From: Sepioteuthis lessoniana
Lineage: Eukaryota; Mollusca; Cephalopoda; Myopsida; Loliginidae
DNA length: 64,000 nucleotides
NCBI GenBank assembly: GCA_963585895.1
Contig: OY757907.1
Location: forward strand, 110,503,921-110,567,920
Direction of reading: 5' to 3'
The position numbers were made by a program, and so were the translations under genes. Position 1 is the stretch's first letter. The number at the start of each line of letters is the position of its first letter. The notes beneath the pieces were generated by a model. It was not told where the DNA came from, ran no database searches, and saw only the letters and a list, made by a program, of their open reading frames with translations. Shown here in pieces: positions 11,651-23,788 of this stretch.

Positions 11651-11884
11651 GGTTTGGTTCTTTGTTTTAATGGCATATTAACTTTTTGGGTTATGTAATG
11701 CCAAAGTAATCCTTGTAGAAGAACCAATGGGATACTACTTAACCTCTAGCAGGTAGTATAAGAGGGTTCATGCCTTTCCTAAGGGTATTTAATCTGAAAA
11801 AGAACTTAATAGCCTGACTGGAGTTTGAAATCAGCTTCCTGGTTGCAGTTCAGTACCTTAGTCATAACACCATGGGGACACCCC
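11651..11884 (-). repeat. Family B SINE, complete but diverged
   Basis: Tail at the left (tttaatggcatattaac...), central block (cctttcctaagggtattt) and head at the right (cataacaccatggggacacc). No convincing target-site duplication, so an older copy. Confidence 0.8.
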
Positions 11885-11959
11885 ACCATGACTGATTGCC
11901 TCACCAAAGCTTGAGTGCTCAATCAGCTTTACTGTTTTATTCTTAGCTTGTCAAAAAGA

Positions 11960-12072
11960 AGAGAATTTCTGCCTTTTTGAAAGTTATTTGTGTGAAGTAG
12001 ACACAGCCTCAACCATAATTTGCACATGACATCATAGATTTGATTAGCTGCATAGATTATACTTATCACACT
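11960..12072 (+). repeat. Inverted repeat, left arm
   Basis: About 110 bp, reverse-complementary at roughly 85-90% to 12596-12705. The best part is 'cctcaaccataatttgcaca'. The arms are about 520 bp apart. Confidence 0.75.
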
Positions 12073-12411
12073 TTATATCTAAGTGAATTAACTTGTTTAA
12101 AAAATCCTACCTGTGATATCATAGAATACATAGATATTTTATATGATAATATGTTTATATTTTTTTTTTTTTTTTTTATCTCTAATTGTTTTTAAGAACT
12201 TTTATATTTCAAATATTCTTTCCTGAAACTTTTTCATTACTGACAAACAAAGCTTAAATGATTGATTTTAAAGGCATGCCAATCACTCTAGGGCTATTTT
12301 ATTGCAAGAAGTTAGGGAATCACATTCATGATTACATTTTTTGTGCTGTTGTTTATAAAGTTTTTATTTTTTTATTTTTACACATGGTCCTATCTAATTT
12401 AAATTCTTTTT

Positions 12412-12745
12412 AAACAGATCTATTTGACCCATACATCATATCCTAACAGACACTACCACTCTGAGTCAGAGTGGACCTGAGAGTAATAGCAGTGGAGGAG
12501 TATGCCTCACTCACCAGAACTGGCATCTCACCATCAGATGCAGTTTATTCTCAATCAGTGGTAAGATTTCTAAAACTCCTTAGGTTACATATATAGTGGG
12601 ATAAGTATAATCCATGTAGCAAATCAAATCTATGATGTCATGTACAAATTATGGTTGAGGCTGTGTCCACTTCACCCAACACCTTTTGAAAAGGCATGAA
12701 TCCACTTTTTTTAGGTGGAGGGTTCTTACTCCTCTGCAGGGGATA
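12412..12745 (-). repeat. Family D retroposon, interrupted
   Basis: 12412-12560 matches the D middle (ctatttgacccata, cagagtggacctga). The D head resumes at about 12716 (ggttcttactcctctgcagg). The gap of about 150 bp holds the right arm of the inverted repeat. Confidence 0.6.
12596..12705 (-). repeat. Inverted repeat, right arm, inside a D element
   Basis: Reverse complement of 11960-12072. Because it interrupts a D element it looks like an inserted unit of an unnamed family, not a structural arm of D. Confidence 0.7.
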
Positions 12746-13247
12746 CAGTCACCTTATTCTTAGCCCTGCTAACAGGGCTAAGTTATACCATAGATGACAC
12801 AGACATATGTAAAAACAAGTTTTATTTTTTTAAACTTTTACTAGTAATAATTTCAATATTTGTAACATTCAACTCTGAAATAGTTTCACGGACAAGTCAT
12901 AGGATAAGGATTTGAAAGCTTGTCTTACATGTTAATTAGTACTTAGTAGTGAATTTGATCCTCACTCAGTATACCATGATTTGTTTTTTGGGCACCTTGT
13001 TATATAATGGTTATAAAACTAATCTCAAATACCAATTATTAGAGAGTAATAAACTGAATCTTTGTAAAGTGTTCGGTACTTTTGACTTTGTGGCAAATTA
13101 AGCTTGACTTAGCTTTCTTACTGATGCATTTATGGTGTAATGATTAACAAGCTAGAGGAGCAGGCTGTTTCTTTTGATACTGCTTCTCACTAGGAGCCTT
13201 GTAATTCTGGCCCAGACAAACATAACTTAAGTACTATATGTTCAGCC
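12746..13247. other. Unassigned AT-rich DNA
   Basis: Nothing recognised apart from a weak A-box-like string near 13133 (tatggtgtaatgatt) with no matching B box. Confidence 0.4.
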
Positions 13248-13345
13248 GGATGTATGGCGTAGTGGATAAAATGTTTATTAGAGAGTACTTCTTTGTGAAA
13301 TCATCGGGAGGTTCCAGGTTCAATCCCATCTACAGGTAACATAAA
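13248..13345 (+). repeat. tRNA-like SINE head of an unplaced family
   Basis: A-box-like tatggcgtagtgg (13253-13265) and B-box-like ccaggttcaatccca are spaced about 60 bp apart. The following sequence matches none of families A-C. The B-box spacing is too long for most tRNAs, so I call a SINE fragment and not a tRNA gene. Confidence 0.4.
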
Positions 13346-14690
13346 GAATACTTGCTATAGCTTAAAATTTGTACCAAGTAATGGTTAATGGAATTAGAAT
13401 AATCTACTATCATGGATTCAGTGTAGGCTCCTAAGTTTGACACCTAAAGAAAGTCAAAGGACATATAGGCCAAAACATTGTGAGTATGACAATGAAGATG
13501 AAGACAATAGTTTGAATATTCTAATCGATAAAAATTAACCTAAGTTTAGTAAATAACTCTTTCCATGAGTTTACTTACAATACTGGACTCATTAAGAATT
13601 CTATAAGGATACAAAAAATATCTATGCTACTCAATGTCAAGAAATCAGATTAAAAGCAAAGCTTTCAACAAGGTAGGAATAAACGTGCCAAGATCAATCT
13701 TTTGCTACAGACAATCTTATGCCATTTTTTTCCCAACAGCCAAGATGTTATGAATTCTAAATTTCTGAATAAAGAGACAAACAGACGAACTGGAAAGAAG
13801 AATGCCTTTCATGAACAATGAAAATTTTTCAAAATGATAAATCTTTTAATAGATTAATAAAAATTTATTGTAACAACTATTTTTTTTATCTTCTTTCAAG
13901 TAAAAATAAATACGTCATTTGATAAAAAATAAAAATCAATATGATATTACAATTAATAATGTTTGTGTAAATAAAGCAAGCAAAAATATGATTAAATTAA
14001 AATCAAAAATTCATAAAGGTTAATAATTCTTCATTCAATAAAAAAGTAAAAATCAAAATGCATGTTTATTTAAATAGTTAAATATTTTCCATATACTTTA
14101 AAAATATATTTACCATTTTTTAATCGTTTTTCTGAATTAAAACACACATAAATACACAAAAACAACATGAAACAATAATAAGTTCTGTTTGTAATATTTT
14201 ATAAAGCTTAGTTATAAACTGGAAAAATATCACCTCTGTCAAATAATAATAATCCTATTTTGTGTATGAAATTAATCTTAAAATAAAACAAAACAATTAG
14301 AGAATAGACAAGAAAATTAATCAATCAATCCTTGTCCGATAATTAGTGCTTTTAGTGTATGAAACTTATATTCAACTATTAAAAAAAAAATATTCTTGGA
14401 CAGAGATATTATCGCTCAAGTATAAGCATTTTTTTTGTGTGAAATGCCCGGAAAAATTTATCTTATTTCATTATTAGCAATTTTTCCAAAGTGGTCATTC
14501 AGTATGCTCTCAAATGGAATTTGTCGTTTCTAACCAGAAATATCTCAATCATTAATCTCACCACAATTTCATTTTATACAAATTGATAAATTTATCCTCT
14601 TTTTCACTACAGTTATGATATACAATTGATTTTGAGCAAACACACATTCTAATGTTATTTTAAAACAGTATTTGCTATGAACAATTTATA

Positions 14691-14722
<32 letters not shown>

Positions 14723-15559
14723 ACAACCTTTCTTTAACCAGATACATAACACATGATATAAGAGGTAGAATTTCTAATAACTTATAACAAAGGTTTTTGT
14801 TTTTTATAAACAAACAGGTCAAATTTTATTCAATCTAATAAAGTGATATCATGTTGGATTTAGAAGTTAAACAACCAACAGTTAAAACCATTACAACCCA
14901 CAGGGGTCTAAAAAAGAAAGATGTCAAAAATTTTGGTGGGTATGGGGTATTTAAAATTCTGGCATAACTTTTTCCATTAGGGGCCCTTCAAACTTTGTAC
15001 AGTTTAGGGCTTCACAAAGTCTAAATCCAGCAGTAGACATCACAAATATTGAAAGCATTTAAAGTCACTAAGCAGATGCCAAAATTTTCATAGTACATTT
15101 AGCATGTGAACACACAGTGAATGTAGTTTTATACGCATGTCTTCTGCTCTATAAAACTTATGGGAAATATAAACTTCAGAGACATACCTAGAGGGTAAAA
15201 TGAGTATATTATGACCCCGCCTGGCCCACTTCTAGTGATAGATGATCTGGGTGCAAAAAGGTGAAGTTTATTCACAGTGCCATGAATAAATGAAAAAAAA
15301 TTACCATAGTCATATTTAAGTTTGAAAGTGGAATTAGATTAATTAACCATTAAATTTTGTATTTCTAAGTTAAAATTAGTTTAGTACTCAAATTTATATG
15401 AGCCTTGAAAATTAAGCAGAGATGGATGGAAAGAGGTTAGGAATTTAAGCAAGTATTATTTACAGACAGAATAAAACTATTATATCAATATAATAAAAAG
15501 AAGAAGAACCCATAAAAAAGTGCTTGAGGCTACTTTGGAACTCTTTAAAGTCAGTTATT
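13346..15559. other. Unassigned, very AT-rich DNA
   Basis: About 2.2 kb without a recognisable gene or family member. It includes (TA)n plus a T-run at 14687-14722. Confidence 0.5.
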
Positions 15560-15610
15560 TTGAGTTTCATCTGAATTGCACTATCATATGATAAATGTGT
15601 TGGTACATGC

Positions 15611-15645
<35 letters not shown>

Positions 15646-15660
15646 AATAATTTAAGATAG
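15560..15660 (+). repeat. Local duplication P, copy 1
   Basis: Starts with tttcatctgaattgcacta and ends in (GT)n(AT)n. It recurs at 15786-15866 with the same order of unique sequence then microsatellite. Confidence 0.8.
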
Positions 15661-15785
15661 CAAAGACACATAGTTAACTGTAGTCAGTGACTGTTAGTTT
15701 CTAGCCAATTTAATCATTAGAAGATTACAGAGATGAGAAACTGACAATTACCAAGCACTTTTGACTCTGCATCTTTGCTATTCTA
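15661..15785 (+). repeat. Local duplication Q, copy 1
   Basis: Contains acatagttaactgtagt, then 'gagaaactgacaattaccaa'. It recurs at about 16150-16275 with roughly 92% identity. Confidence 0.85.
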
Positions 15786-15834
15786 AGTTTCATCTGAATT
15801 GTACTATCATATGATAAATGTGTTGGTATATATT

Positions 15835-15865
<31 letters not shown>

Positions 15866-15866
15866 T
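15786..15866 (+). repeat. Local duplication P, copy 2
   Basis: Second copy of segment P, again ending in (GT)n(AT)n. The minus-strand frame 15790-15981 is microsatellite-derived. Confidence 0.8.
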
Positions 15867-16149
15867 GGTAGAAAATTTCAATTTCTGTATTTTTGTTGAT
15901 GCAGGTATATCTTTGAAACAAATGGCAGTTGGGTCCCAAGTTGAGAAAATCTTTTTGTTGTTGAGTTAAATTACAGTCCAAGAGATTGATATATTCATCA
16001 ATATTATTTGGAAGTAATAAAGAGCCTTTGTAGAGGTTGTTGAGTTCTTTTTAAAAGTAAGTTTGTGTTTGGAATCACTTTTGTTAATGATTATGGAAAG
16101 TCAGTTATATATTCACTCATAAGCACACACATTTTATATATAATTTAAC

Positions 16150-16277
16150 ATAGCATACACACATAGTTAACTGTAGTTATTGACTGTTAGTTTCTTGCCA
16201 ATTTAATCATTAGAAGATCACACAGATGAGAAACTGACAATTACCAAGCACCATTGACTCTGCATCTTTACTATCCT
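16150..16277 (+). repeat. Local duplication Q, copy 2
   Basis: Second copy of segment Q. The order P-Q-P-x-Q suggests two tandem duplication or deletion steps. Confidence 0.85.
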
Positions 16278-16557
16278 AAGTTAAATATATGCATTTTATT
16301 ACTGATATTGAGCACTCTATATTTATAAATATAACAAACTACAGTATGAATCTACCAAGTAAATATATATATATATGTATACTCGTGTAATGAATAATTT
16401 CTTCAGACCAAATTTTCACCTCAAAAACACGAGGTTGGTCATTACTCAAAACCTGTTTTTGAACACCTTAAAGCTTATTGTAATTCATTACACACAATAT
16501 ATGATAAAAATCACAATTTTGTGGCAAAAATTAGCAATCACTCATTTGTATGTATGT

Positions 16558-16594
<37 letters not shown>
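16558..16594. repeat. (AT)n microsatellite
   Basis: About 17 dinucleotide units. The plus-strand frame ending at 16614 is partly a translation of it (Tyr-Ile repeats). Confidence 0.95.
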
Positions 16595-16596
<2 letters not shown>

Positions 16597-17748
16597 AATA
16601 GTACCATCAAATGAATAGAATAGAGTTACCAGAATTTTAGTACTCTTAAACTTTACCAGAGTATCTTGCCCGACCTGTCAAAGGGATTGAACTCCTGATT
16701 GCTAGGAAACTAATCAAAAAGATGAATTTTAACCAATGTTTTTTTCATCCATTAGACAAACAACATCCCAAAGATGAATTAACTTAAAAGAATTAACTGA
16801 TACAATATTTTCTAGCATAAACAGCAAAATGAGAACCACCCCTTCTCAAGAATTGAAAATAGGTTTACCTATTAAGACAGACTCTTAAAGAAGGTTGAAG
16901 GATACAATGGCCAAAATTTTGTGACGATCACAAGTAAATTGAAGGCTCTAGCCTAAATAAATTTGTGTGTAAAAATGATAATTCTTCTATCGAGAAATTC
17001 AGATAAAAACTTTAAAAAGTTGTAATCAGTTAAAACTCATTATCCAAGTTGGTTTGTGGAATATAATGGTATTCCTAATGGAGATTCTAACGGTCACTTT
17101 TTCAACAGTCTCTGGCAAGAGTGCCTTCTTCACATGCAACAACAATATAAGTATGGTTATCACCTGCTGACTTTTGGTTTGTGGAATGTTGACACAGGCT
17201 CTGATAATGACAACTCACAGACTGAAAGCTGTAATTATGTAGCCAGAAAGAACACAAGAGAAAAGAAGGAAAAACTGTATGTTGATGCAAAGAGAGGGTG
17301 ACTGCATTTCTGTCCACACAGCCTGTGGAGATATGACCAGCACAAAAGAAACATGAATTCTATGGATGCAACCGGCAAATAACGAAACAATAATTAGCTC
17401 AATCACTCGTCAGGTGAAGTCACGGTAGCATGTGCATCCAGGAAAATCATTTTGACACAGAATGGATTTCTGTGAATCACATTCTTGACCTGTCCAAAAT
17501 CAGTGGTCACTCATCAGGTGGCACCCTAAGGATATGACAGAGGGTCGGTTAGAATAGAATCTCCCACTGGTCTGGCCTTGGAATAGAAATGCAAGTGGAT
17601 AGGATGTATAATGAGTGACTACCAGATGGTATAATGACTGTCAGGGTAAGTGGGTAGAATAATGGCAGATTAAGTTGCTGAAGCATCTTTCTTTCTCTCT
17701 CTGTCTCATACATGTATACACAAAGATAGAAGCAATATAGACTGAGAT
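16595..17748. other. Unassigned, somewhat less AT-rich DNA
   Basis: 17056-17640 is more balanced in composition and carries a 81-codon plus-strand frame and overlapping minus-strand frames, none with a recognisable motif. It could be a worn retroelement piece. No splice-bounded exon can be defended. Confidence 0.35.
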
Positions 17749-17751
17749 GCA

Positions 17752-17801
<50 letters not shown>

Positions 17802-17866
17802 GCACAGATATATATACACGCACATATATATACATGCAAAAAAAATATATATATATATACACGCAC

Positions 17867-17932
<66 letters not shown>
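17749..17932. repeat. Compound (AT)n/(AC)n microsatellite
   Basis: AT blocks separated by short acgcacaca units, ending in (AC) of about 15 units. The long Val-Cys and Tyr-Ile frames on both strands are artefacts. Confidence 0.95.
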
Positions 17933-17936
<4 letters not shown>

Positions 17937-17944
17937 TTATCAAT

Positions 17945-18085
17945 AAGTTTAGAAGCTAAAAGGTGAAAAAAAGAGCATCTATTTCACACATTTTTCAACA
18001 TAATATCTTTCCTTGTGAACATACGTTATTCAGTGGTGAATATTAATCATATAGATTGAAATTTATGCAATTGAAATTGATGTAC
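17945..18085 (+). repeat. Tandem duplication, copy 1
   Basis: Contains gaagctaaaaggtgaaaaaa and 'ttattcagtggtgaatatta'. Repeated about 215 bp downstream. Confidence 0.75.
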
Positions 18086-18162
18086 TTTATATCATGAAAT
18101 TAAAATTGATGCACACTCAAACTATATATTTATATATTCACACACATAGGCATATCAACATG

Positions 18163-18300
18163 TATGGAAGCTGAAAGGGGAAAAAAAAGAGTATGTACAT
18201 TAAAAATATTTTTTAGCATAATATTTTACATTGTCAATGCTCTTTATTCAGTGGTGAATATCAATCACACAAATTGAACATTATACAATGAAAATTTTCG
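18163..18300 (+). repeat. Tandem duplication, copy 2
   Basis: Diverged copy of 17945-18085 in the same orientation, sharing 'ttattcagtggtgaatat' and 'gaagctgaaagg'. Each copy follows an (AC)-rich stretch. Confidence 0.75.
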
Positions 18301-18474
18301 ATAAAAATATGAGCTAATAAAATGTCAGGATACAGATTTATTGATCCACCCTTGTATAACACACACACACAAAAATACTGTAGAGTTAAAGGTAAGAGTT
18401 TATTAGTTAAATTTTTTTTTTTTTTTTTAATTTTGTTTGAAATTACTTTTGCTTAAACCAGTTAAATGGTTATC

Positions 18475-18722
18475 TCGATGAGATAAAGATGAAAAAAAGA
18501 CATTTAAAGTAATGGAAGTAAGAGGAGTGAGAGAAAGGAAAATTCTGGGTGAAGTGGAGGGTAAGAGGAGAGAGCCCTTTGAGTAGATCTTTACTGAAGA
18601 AAGAAAACCAGATAGAAGTAAGTGGGTAAGAAAGGAAAAAAAGGGATTGAGAAAGAGGGTAAATGGAAGAGTAAAACAAGATGGAAGTCAGAGTGGCAAG
18701 GGTAGAAGATGATGCATGCATA
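18475..18722. repeat. Purine-rich tract
   Basis: Nearly all A/G on the plus strand. The minus-strand frame 18470-18721 is its Ser/Phe/Leu-rich shadow. Confidence 0.6.
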
Positions 18723-19154
18723 ACTCTTAAATAATCTTGTTCCTTATCTTATTAATGATGCGCTTTGTCATAATTTTGCTTGTATTATCCATAGGTCAGT
18801 AAATTGATGAGGAAAAGTTCTATAAATATTCAAGGAGAATAATTGAATTTTTTTAAAGAACTTACTAAATTTAAATAAACAGGTATCTTGACTGTATAAA
18901 ACTGCCATACTTAGTTCTGTTTTAAGGTTTCTTTTGGCAAAACCCTTATTTCATTGGTTTGAAAATTATTATCTCCTGAAATCTGATCCAAATAATACCG
19001 ATAATGAAAAATCTTTTCATCTATTCAAGCCAAAGATTTCTTCCTTTGAGTGATTCATTTTAATGACATGTCAACCTGTCTGGGGTTATATTATGCCTAG
19101 AGTTGAGGGAATTGTTTTTATTATACGTTTATATTTATATTTTTTGTTTAGTGT
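18723..19154. other. Unassigned AT-rich DNA
   Basis: No gene or repeat of the window's families recognised. Confidence 0.4.
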
Positions 19155-19291
19155 CTTGTTTGTTTCTTTAATGGCATATAAACCTTCTTGGATTATTTAA
19201 TGTCAAATCCATCCTTCAAAAAACAGTTGTGGTACTATTTGTCCCATAGCTGGGAGGATAAGGGAGTTCATATATCTAGTTTCTTAAGAGT
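19155..19291 (-). repeat. Family B SINE, 3' part
   Basis: Matches the B tail and body (tttaatggcatataaacc, gtggtactatttgtcccata, aagggagttcat). The tRNA-like head is missing. Confidence 0.7.
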
Positions 19292-19344
19292 TTTTCTGTA
19301 TTCAGGTCATATGATATCAAGTACTCCTATCTAATAAAAATAAT

Positions 19345-19518
19345 TTGCTAACAAAATCTATTTGACTCATAGATGGGACCTTTACATGTACTAGCACTCC
19401 AGGTTAAAGTGGACTTGGGAGTAATGACTATGAAGGGGTACTTTATAATCTCCAGAGCTCCAGAACTGGAGTCTCACCACTAGATACAATTTAGCATTAT
19501 ATCTAGGACATTTTTTCT
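19345..19518 (-). repeat. Family D retroposon fragment
   Basis: Matches the D middle (ctatttgactcatagatggg; aaggggtact; ctggagtctcaccac). Ends just before the SINE A copy. Confidence 0.7.
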
Positions 19519-19530
19519 TTGAATAATAAA

Positions 19531-19756
19531 CTAAAGTTGGCGACCATAGGCGAGGGCGACCAGAAGGCTCCCTTTTTAATAGCTACAACACCAAGGTGTA
19601 GGGAATGGCGCTACTCCTATCCCTGGATTGATCCACTTTACCCTTGATATGTACCTTCTATTTCTGAGTGTTAAGCAAGGAGGTATCAAGTACCATTTTA
19701 AAAGTCTTTGGTATGACGCGACCTGGGATTGAACCCAGGTATCCCGGACCATTGGC
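19531..19756 (-). repeat. Family A SINE
   Basis: Minus-strand copy from the tail (aaagttggcgaccatagg) to the head region (reverse B box gggattgaacccagg, 19728-19742). The extreme 5' end is missing. Possible 7 bp duplication taataaa at 19524-19530 and 19757-19763. Confidence 0.88.
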
Positions 19757-19763
19757 TAATAAA

Positions 19764-20634
19764 GAGAGAACTAAAAATCCAAAGATTCATGATAAATAAG
19801 GATTTATAATGATAAAATTTGTCTGATTGACTTCAAGAAGATAGCATTTGAATTCTACCTCTCCCCCATGATAATGGTTACATTTAGCATATGAAATTCA
19901 TATACAAAAGATAACAAACGTGGGACAGTGATAGCCTATTTTTACATTTGCTAAAAGACAGCATTGCAGTTTGGTAGTGTGTTAACAGATGTGTCGTAAT
20001 TTCAAATCTTTCAATACTATTCAAATTAATCGTTGCAGAATAATAAAATTTTAAGATTCTCTAATTCAAGAAACGTGTGCAGCTCAAATCAGATTAAGAT
20101 TTGAAAATAAGAGAAAACTGCATTTGCAAAAGGTTTCCATATAAGATCAGACACTAAGACAATGTTATTACCGTGTATTCACAGATCCAATTGTTTTTAT
20201 GCATAATTCATTTGAAGAATCTTAGTTACCATAGAAACCAATCTGTTGCCATTGATCTAGTTCTGCAAGATCTTCAGGCAGAAACAGAATGATAAGCATA
20301 ATTTGGCTTAGGCCTGGAAAGAGTGTAAAAGCAGCATTTGTTGGAAACTTGCTTTGTTGATCTAAGAACAAAATCAAAATGGAACAGATAAATGAAGACA
20401 AAAAAAGAATTAAGGAGAATTGGAAGGGTAATTGGAACCATGAATAAATTCTGGAGATCTTATAATAATACAAAACCTTGAGTGTCTACACTAATTTCTC
20501 TAAATCATTAGAAAAAAAAAGGAAAAAATCTTGAGGTTTTTCATTCCAGGTTTCCATATAGTTGTTTTTAGCAAAGCTCTCTGTCAATTATTTTTGATAA
20601 TTCATAAAATAAACGTAATCCTACTTTTAAGATA
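19764..20634. other. Unassigned AT-rich DNA
   Basis: The minus-strand frame 20222-20473 has hydrophobic stretches but no recognisable motif. Confidence 0.4.
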
Positions 20635-20647
20635 CCAGCTATATCTT

Positions 20648-20880
20648 GGTTTGGTTTCATTTCTTTTTTGAATGGCATGTCAACCTTTGAGGGTTATTTA
20701 ATATCAAAGCCATAATGGTTGAAGAACAGAAATGATACTATTTAACCCAGAGCTGGGAGTATAAGTAGGTTCATAGCTTTCCCAAGCCCAAAAGTAAACA
20801 TAATAGCATTACTGGAGTTTGGACTTGCATATTTTAAAGCTGCTGTCCATTGCTTTAGCCATTACACCATGGGAACTTCC
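20648..20880 (-). repeat. Family B SINE
   Basis: Complete order tail, central block, head (ttagccattacaccatggg). Flanked by a 13 bp duplication with one mismatch: ccagctatatctt at 20635-20647 and ccagccatatctt at 20881-20893. Confidence 0.88.
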
Positions 20881-20980
20881 CCAGCCATATCTTCAGAAGA
20901 ATTTTCATTCCTAGAGTTTCTTGGAGTAATTATGCTTTTTCTTTTTTTTTACATGATCTATTAATTCTACAACTTTCTCG

Positions 20981-21386
20981 ATTGATTGATTGTTTGGGTT
21001 TTATGGCATATGTAGGTTATTTATTGCCAAATCCAGTTTTATACAAATAAACAGTTCTATTCCAAACAATTCAATTTAGCATAAGTACATAGTTTATTTG
21101 TCAAAAACATTTCTATTTCAAGCAATTCAGTTTAGTCAAACAGTTCTAATTCAAACAATTCAGTTTAGCATAAGTTTATTTTTTGTTTACACACAGTTGA
21201 ATGTCAAAACAGTTCTTTTTCAAACAATTCAGTTCAGCACAAGTATGCAGTTCAAATGTCAAAAATTCTATTTTAAGCAATTCAGTTTAGCATAAGTACG
21301 CTGTTTAGTTATATTTGACCAATAGATAGGACCCTATCAGGTGCTACCACTCAGGGGTTAGTGGACCTGAGAGCAATGGCAACAAC
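20981..21386 (-). repeat. Family D retroposon, head missing
   Basis: Tail block (gttttatggcatatgtagg) then internal repeats (21050-21300) and part of the conserved block (ataggaccctatcaggtgct). Breaks off at about 21386. The 65-residue plus-strand frame is the internal repeat translated. Confidence 0.8.
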
Positions 21387-21597
21387 TTTCTTGAGTAGGA
21401 TATTGAATAAAAGAAAAACTACAAGGTGACATGAAAATATCTATCCATCAACCCCACAAAATATCACAAAATACAGTCGACATGAAGGGAATCAGATAAG
21501 CTATCTGATTATAAATCAAAATTTTACAATCTTAAAGCTTATACTAAGAACATCCATCGGTCTAACAAAATTACAAAAGTTACAATCAAGTTTTAGG

Positions 21598-21726
21598 TTA
21601 GATTGGGCTCTTCAGTCTTGGTAAGGCAACCAGTTTAAGAGAAGGAAAACTATTCAAACCAGCTGTACTTTGCTTAAAAATTGACTTAGCTTTGCATTTT
21701 GCTTGTGAGAGAGTGGTTGGGTAAAT
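21598..21726 (+). repeat. Family C SINE, 3' part
   Basis: Matches C from 'gggctcttcagtcttggtaa' to 'gtggttgggtaaat'. Head and central block are absent. Confidence 0.65.
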
Positions 21727-23788
21727 ACAAGCAATGAATTTTCTATCAATTCTGCTGCCATATTGTTTGCAGAAAGGCAAATTACGGAACAATTTGAAAT
21801 TAGACAAATAAACCTTTAACAAATTCATCTTTTGTAATTAGTGATTTGATATCATTTTTATTTTTCTGAATTATGTAATGACCAGAGCAATTTGTGAGGA
21901 TTGAATTTACTACATTTTCTCAGATCTTTGACTTGAAATAAAATCTACGAGATAGTCCATGAACATATTTGGTTCCCATCATAATAGCAGTCCATGATGA
22001 TATTAATGCTTCTATTTTGGAAGGAATGAAGGATTCTAAATTGTATTTTGTAGATTACAGTGGGTCATAATGATATTGATACTGCTATTTAAGAAAAAGT
22101 GAAGGATTTTAATTAATATTTTATATCTTTCTGTTAAGAGAATTGGAATTGTTAAAAAACAAAGTACAATGTGAATGCACAACCCACAAAATTATCATTC
22201 TCTTCCAAATTGGTCTTTTATTCTTTAAGAGCATTTTAAGTGTCTTGCTCTAGTAAAAATATTGCTACAAGGTGCTATTTTTGCTTAGTTATGGTTGCAT
22301 ACAAACATAATAAGAAGTTTAGTAATATATGGATGCTGTTGAATATTTTACAAGGCTGCAGATCCAAATATGAGGCCCAGTAAAAAAGAAAATACAATTA
22401 TCTCAAAATCTTAGAGATAAGAAAAATTCTAAAGGCAGCAGGAAGAAAAGGGGTTAAAGTGATCGCTTTTTTGTTATTTTTTTTTATTCCCTATACTGCA
22501 CTCATCTACCCTGGTTCTCCCATTGAGTTATAGCGGCAAATAAACGGTTACTTCTGTGAAGCAGTAGCAGCAATTGTGAAAAAGTGAGGTTGGAGTTGGG
22601 GTTGTAGGGGGTGGGGGTAAGGATTTTCTTATTAGTCTGTCAAACTGTATCTTGAGTTCTTGAGATTATGTACACCTTTAGAGAAATTCTAATAGATGTG
22701 GCGATTGTGCATAACTCAAGAGAAAGTCTAATAGATACGCCTTGATTACGGTCTGACTGAGACCAGTTCTGTTGAAGATGTCTATCTAAAACAATAACTC
22801 ATTTCTCTCCCAGTTTATTATTTGTAAGCCGGGAAGGGAGAAGAGAGAATAATGCATTTATCCTGGGCCTTATTCCAAAAATGCAGCTATCGGGTTTCAA
22901 CTATCTCAATATCTTCCAATGGATTCTTGTTATTGTTATGTAACTCCCAAGAGAAAAAACAGAAGCACTCTTCTTTACTTTGCTAATCAAGGGCAGATAA
23001 ATGCAAGCATTCCACAACCATTCTTTGGATACGGAACAAATTATTTCAGTGAAAAATAGCATCCTTCAAACAAGGGAAAATGTTTGCAAAAAGTAACTTT
23101 TTTTTTTACTATTTCTGGTTTTTTTTTTTGGTATCTTTGTTTTTCATTTGAGTTTGGCTTATCAATTCCAACAGACAAAATTTAAATATTGTAAATATTT
23201 AAAAAAACAATCTGCATACTTTTTTTAACTTCATTGCACAATAATGACACTAGAATTAATACTATATTGCTATTAATACTCCAATGTAATGGAAGCATAT
23301 TCAAAAAGATTTTTAGCAATAATAATATACATATCATTATAATAATCTAGTAATTAGATATAATAATAACAATTGCTATTAATATTCCAATATAGTGGAA
23401 ACATATTTTTGAGATGTTTTCTATTAATATCTAGGCATAATCACTTTAAAAGACCATTTTTATTTCTTTTTGTGGACAATCTCTTTTTTAGAAAACAATT
23501 ATAAATGAGGGTGAATAATTAAAATAAAAGTTCAAGAAATTTATCAAGTGTTAGACAATCTCTTGAGACTCTTGTTCATGAAGGAAAAAATCTAGGAATC
23601 TTATGTTCATCATCAAATGTCTGAAGTGAAATAATCATAATGATTCCAAAGAAATAAAAATTTTATATGGGAAAAACTTTTTCATATTTCAAACATTTTC
23701 ATTTTGATGGATAAACATAAAAAAATTAGAAAAAAACACCAAAAAACACTGCTTATCTATCTGAATGATATTTCTATAAATATTCAAT
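21727..23788. other. Unassigned AT-rich DNA
   Basis: No gene recognised in about 2 kb. 22570-22622 is G-rich with several G-runs (ggggtt, gggggt, gggggta). Confidence 0.45.

Noticed and set aside
17056-17640. Decayed LINE endonuclease or host exon
   Set aside because: A few residues look suggestive (F-G-L-W-N-V), but no second motif could be aligned.
17549-17935. Frames of repeating Val-Cys and Tyr-Ile
   Set aside because: Translation of (AC)n and (AT)n microsatellite sequence on both strands.
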